This document shows, piece after piece, positions 63,570-64,000 of a DNA stretch of 64,000 nt. The stretch is from Alteromonas lipotrueiana (lineage in GTDB: Bacteria > Pseudomonadota > Gammaproteobacteria > Enterobacterales > Alteromonadaceae), in NCBI RefSeq assembly GCF_019249245.1, contig NZ_JAESDK010000020.1, positions 27,084 to 91,083 on the forward strand, written 5' to 3'. Below the pieces are notes generated by a model, which worked only from the letters and a program-made list of their open reading frames with translations, did no database searches and had not been told where the DNA came from. Position numbers and translations under genes: made by a program. Numbering within the stretch: position 1 is the first letter of the stretch; each line of letters begins with the position of its first letter.

Positions 63570-63877
63570 CTGATAAAGTTAAGCGAGCCATTGGGCTAAA
63601 ATATGCAAATCAGGGCGACAAACAAGCACCCACGGTGGTGGCCAAAGGTCATGGCGATATGGCCGAGGCTATTATAGAACTGGCCAAAGAGTCAGGCGTG
63701 CTAGTGCATGAAGATCCGTATCTGAGCGAAATACTGACTCAACTGGACCTCGGCCAGGAAATACCAGAAACCTTGTACTATGTTATCGCAGAACTTATCG
63801 CATATTCTTATGTATTACAGGGCAAGACACCTGCAGGCTGGGAAAAGGTAAGTGAAAGGCTCAATCAGATTGTCTGA
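63566..63877 (+). CDS. FlhB C-terminal domain-like protein (EscU/YscU/HrcU family)
   Basis: A 103-residue protein resembling the cytoplasmic FlhB-C domain after the autocleavage site: AIGLKYANQGDKQAPTVVAK, then AKESGVLVHEDPYLSEILTQ and IPETLYYVIAELIAYSYVLQ. It has no membrane part and no NPTH cleavage motif. Such stand-alone proteins (FhlB/FlhX type) are known in several bacteria and can partly replace FlhB-C. Start ATG 63566 overlaps the FliK-like stop. Confidence 0.85.
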   Translation: MTDKVKRAIGLKYANQGDKQAPTVVAKGHGDMAEAIIELAKESGVLVHEDPYLSEILTQLDLGQEIPETLYYVIAELIAYSYVLQGKTPAGWEKVSERLNQIV

Positions 63878-63948
63878 TTCACTGAGGGTTGTTACTGTAT
63901 GCCGTAAGCGGTGTATTGGCTGAGAGAGTGTAAAAATATCTGTGTAAA

Positions 63949-63989
63949 TGGCATTCTTATCAACTCCTTAGAAGGATATCGGAATGCCA
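63949..63989 (+). promoter_or_regulatory. Hairpin covering a ribosome-binding site and start codon
   Basis: TGGCATTC (63949-63956) is complementary to GAATGCCA (63982-63989), which contains the ATG at 63984; inside, TCCT (63965-63968) can pair with AGGA (63973-63976), the ribosome-binding site. Both translation signals would be hidden in one structure. Confidence 0.5.
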
Positions 63990-64000
63990 ATATCAGACAA
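63984..64000 (+). CDS. Possible start of a gene cut by the window edge
   Basis: ATG at 63984 follows AAGGAT with good spacing and opens a frame beginning Met-Pro-Ile-Ser-Asp that runs to the end of the window. Only five complete codons are visible, so the product cannot be named and even its reality is unproven. Confidence 0.4.

Noticed and set aside
1..64000. CRISPR arrays, tRNA genes, insertion sequences, prophage or integrase genes
   Set aside because: No regularly spaced repeats, no cloverleaf with conserved T-loop, and no transposase or integrase frames were seen on either strand.

Overview
The window is a chromosomal segment of a marine gammaproteobacterium, most likely an Alteromonadaceae member (Alteromonas/Paraglaciecola relatives). 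The evidence is gene content and order: the rpsB-tsf-pyrH-frr-uppS-cdsA block, glnD-dapD, the yqcC-truC-yqcA and syd/queF/ppnN neighbourhoods, a complete ccmABCDEFGHI operon, and a TonB-receptor-linked alginate locus. Nearly all space is coding, and no tRNA, rRNA, CRISPR array, insertion sequence or prophage was seen.

Layout. 1-4.6 kb (minus): rpsB, tsf, pyrH, frr, uppS and the 5' part of cdsA. 4.9-9.3 kb (plus): map, glnD, dapD. 9.4-12.4 kb: yqcC-truC-yqcA (minus) back to back with DUF3549 and DUF3301 genes (plus). 12.46-12.99 kb (minus): a noncoding RNA with about 30 GGA motifs, many in hairpin loops, ending in a strong terminator. I read it as CsrB, the sponge RNA for CsrA, with a GacA/UvrY-type box about 160 bp upstream. 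13.5-26.9 kb: an alginate-utilisation locus with a GntR regulator, TonB-dependent receptor, KDPG aldolase, KDG kinase, ExuT-like MFS transporter, KdgF, PL17 and PL6 alginate lyases and a probable DEH reductase. Together these would carry alginate from outer-membrane uptake through depolymerisation to pyruvate and glyceraldehyde-3-phosphate. 27.3-28.9 kb: a hairpin-rich noncoding stretch, possibly an uncharacterised structured RNA, followed by a gene for an unknown exported protein.

29.3-37.6 kb: an acetyltransferase, two DUF3192 paralogues, syd and queF (divergent), a GGDEF diguanylate cyclase, ppnN and an HDOD-like protein. Because yqcC, csrB, syd, queF and ppnN(ygdH) are neighbours in E. 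coli (recalled), the alginate locus appears to have been inserted into an ancestral csrB-syd neighbourhood. 37.8-39.3 kb: an NAD-type isocitrate dehydrogenase and a ComEA-like helix-hairpin-helix protein. 39.3-49.7 kb: surface polysaccharide genes, with galU, ugd, two GT2 glycosyltransferases and wecA on minus, and a lipoprotein plus KpsD/M/T/E-type exporter on plus. 50-53 kb: a POT peptide transporter, a small membrane protein and galE.

53-60.8 kb (minus): ccmABCDEFGHI followed by an mlaA-like gene. 61-64 kb: a DUF2061 membrane protein behind a near-perfect Fur box, then a FliK-like protein and a stand-alone FlhB C-terminal-domain protein behind a candidate sigma-28 promoter. At the right edge is the beginning of another reading frame whose ribosome-binding site and start codon lie in a predicted hairpin.

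Family names rest on recognition of conserved motifs and synteny by eye; no database search was run.
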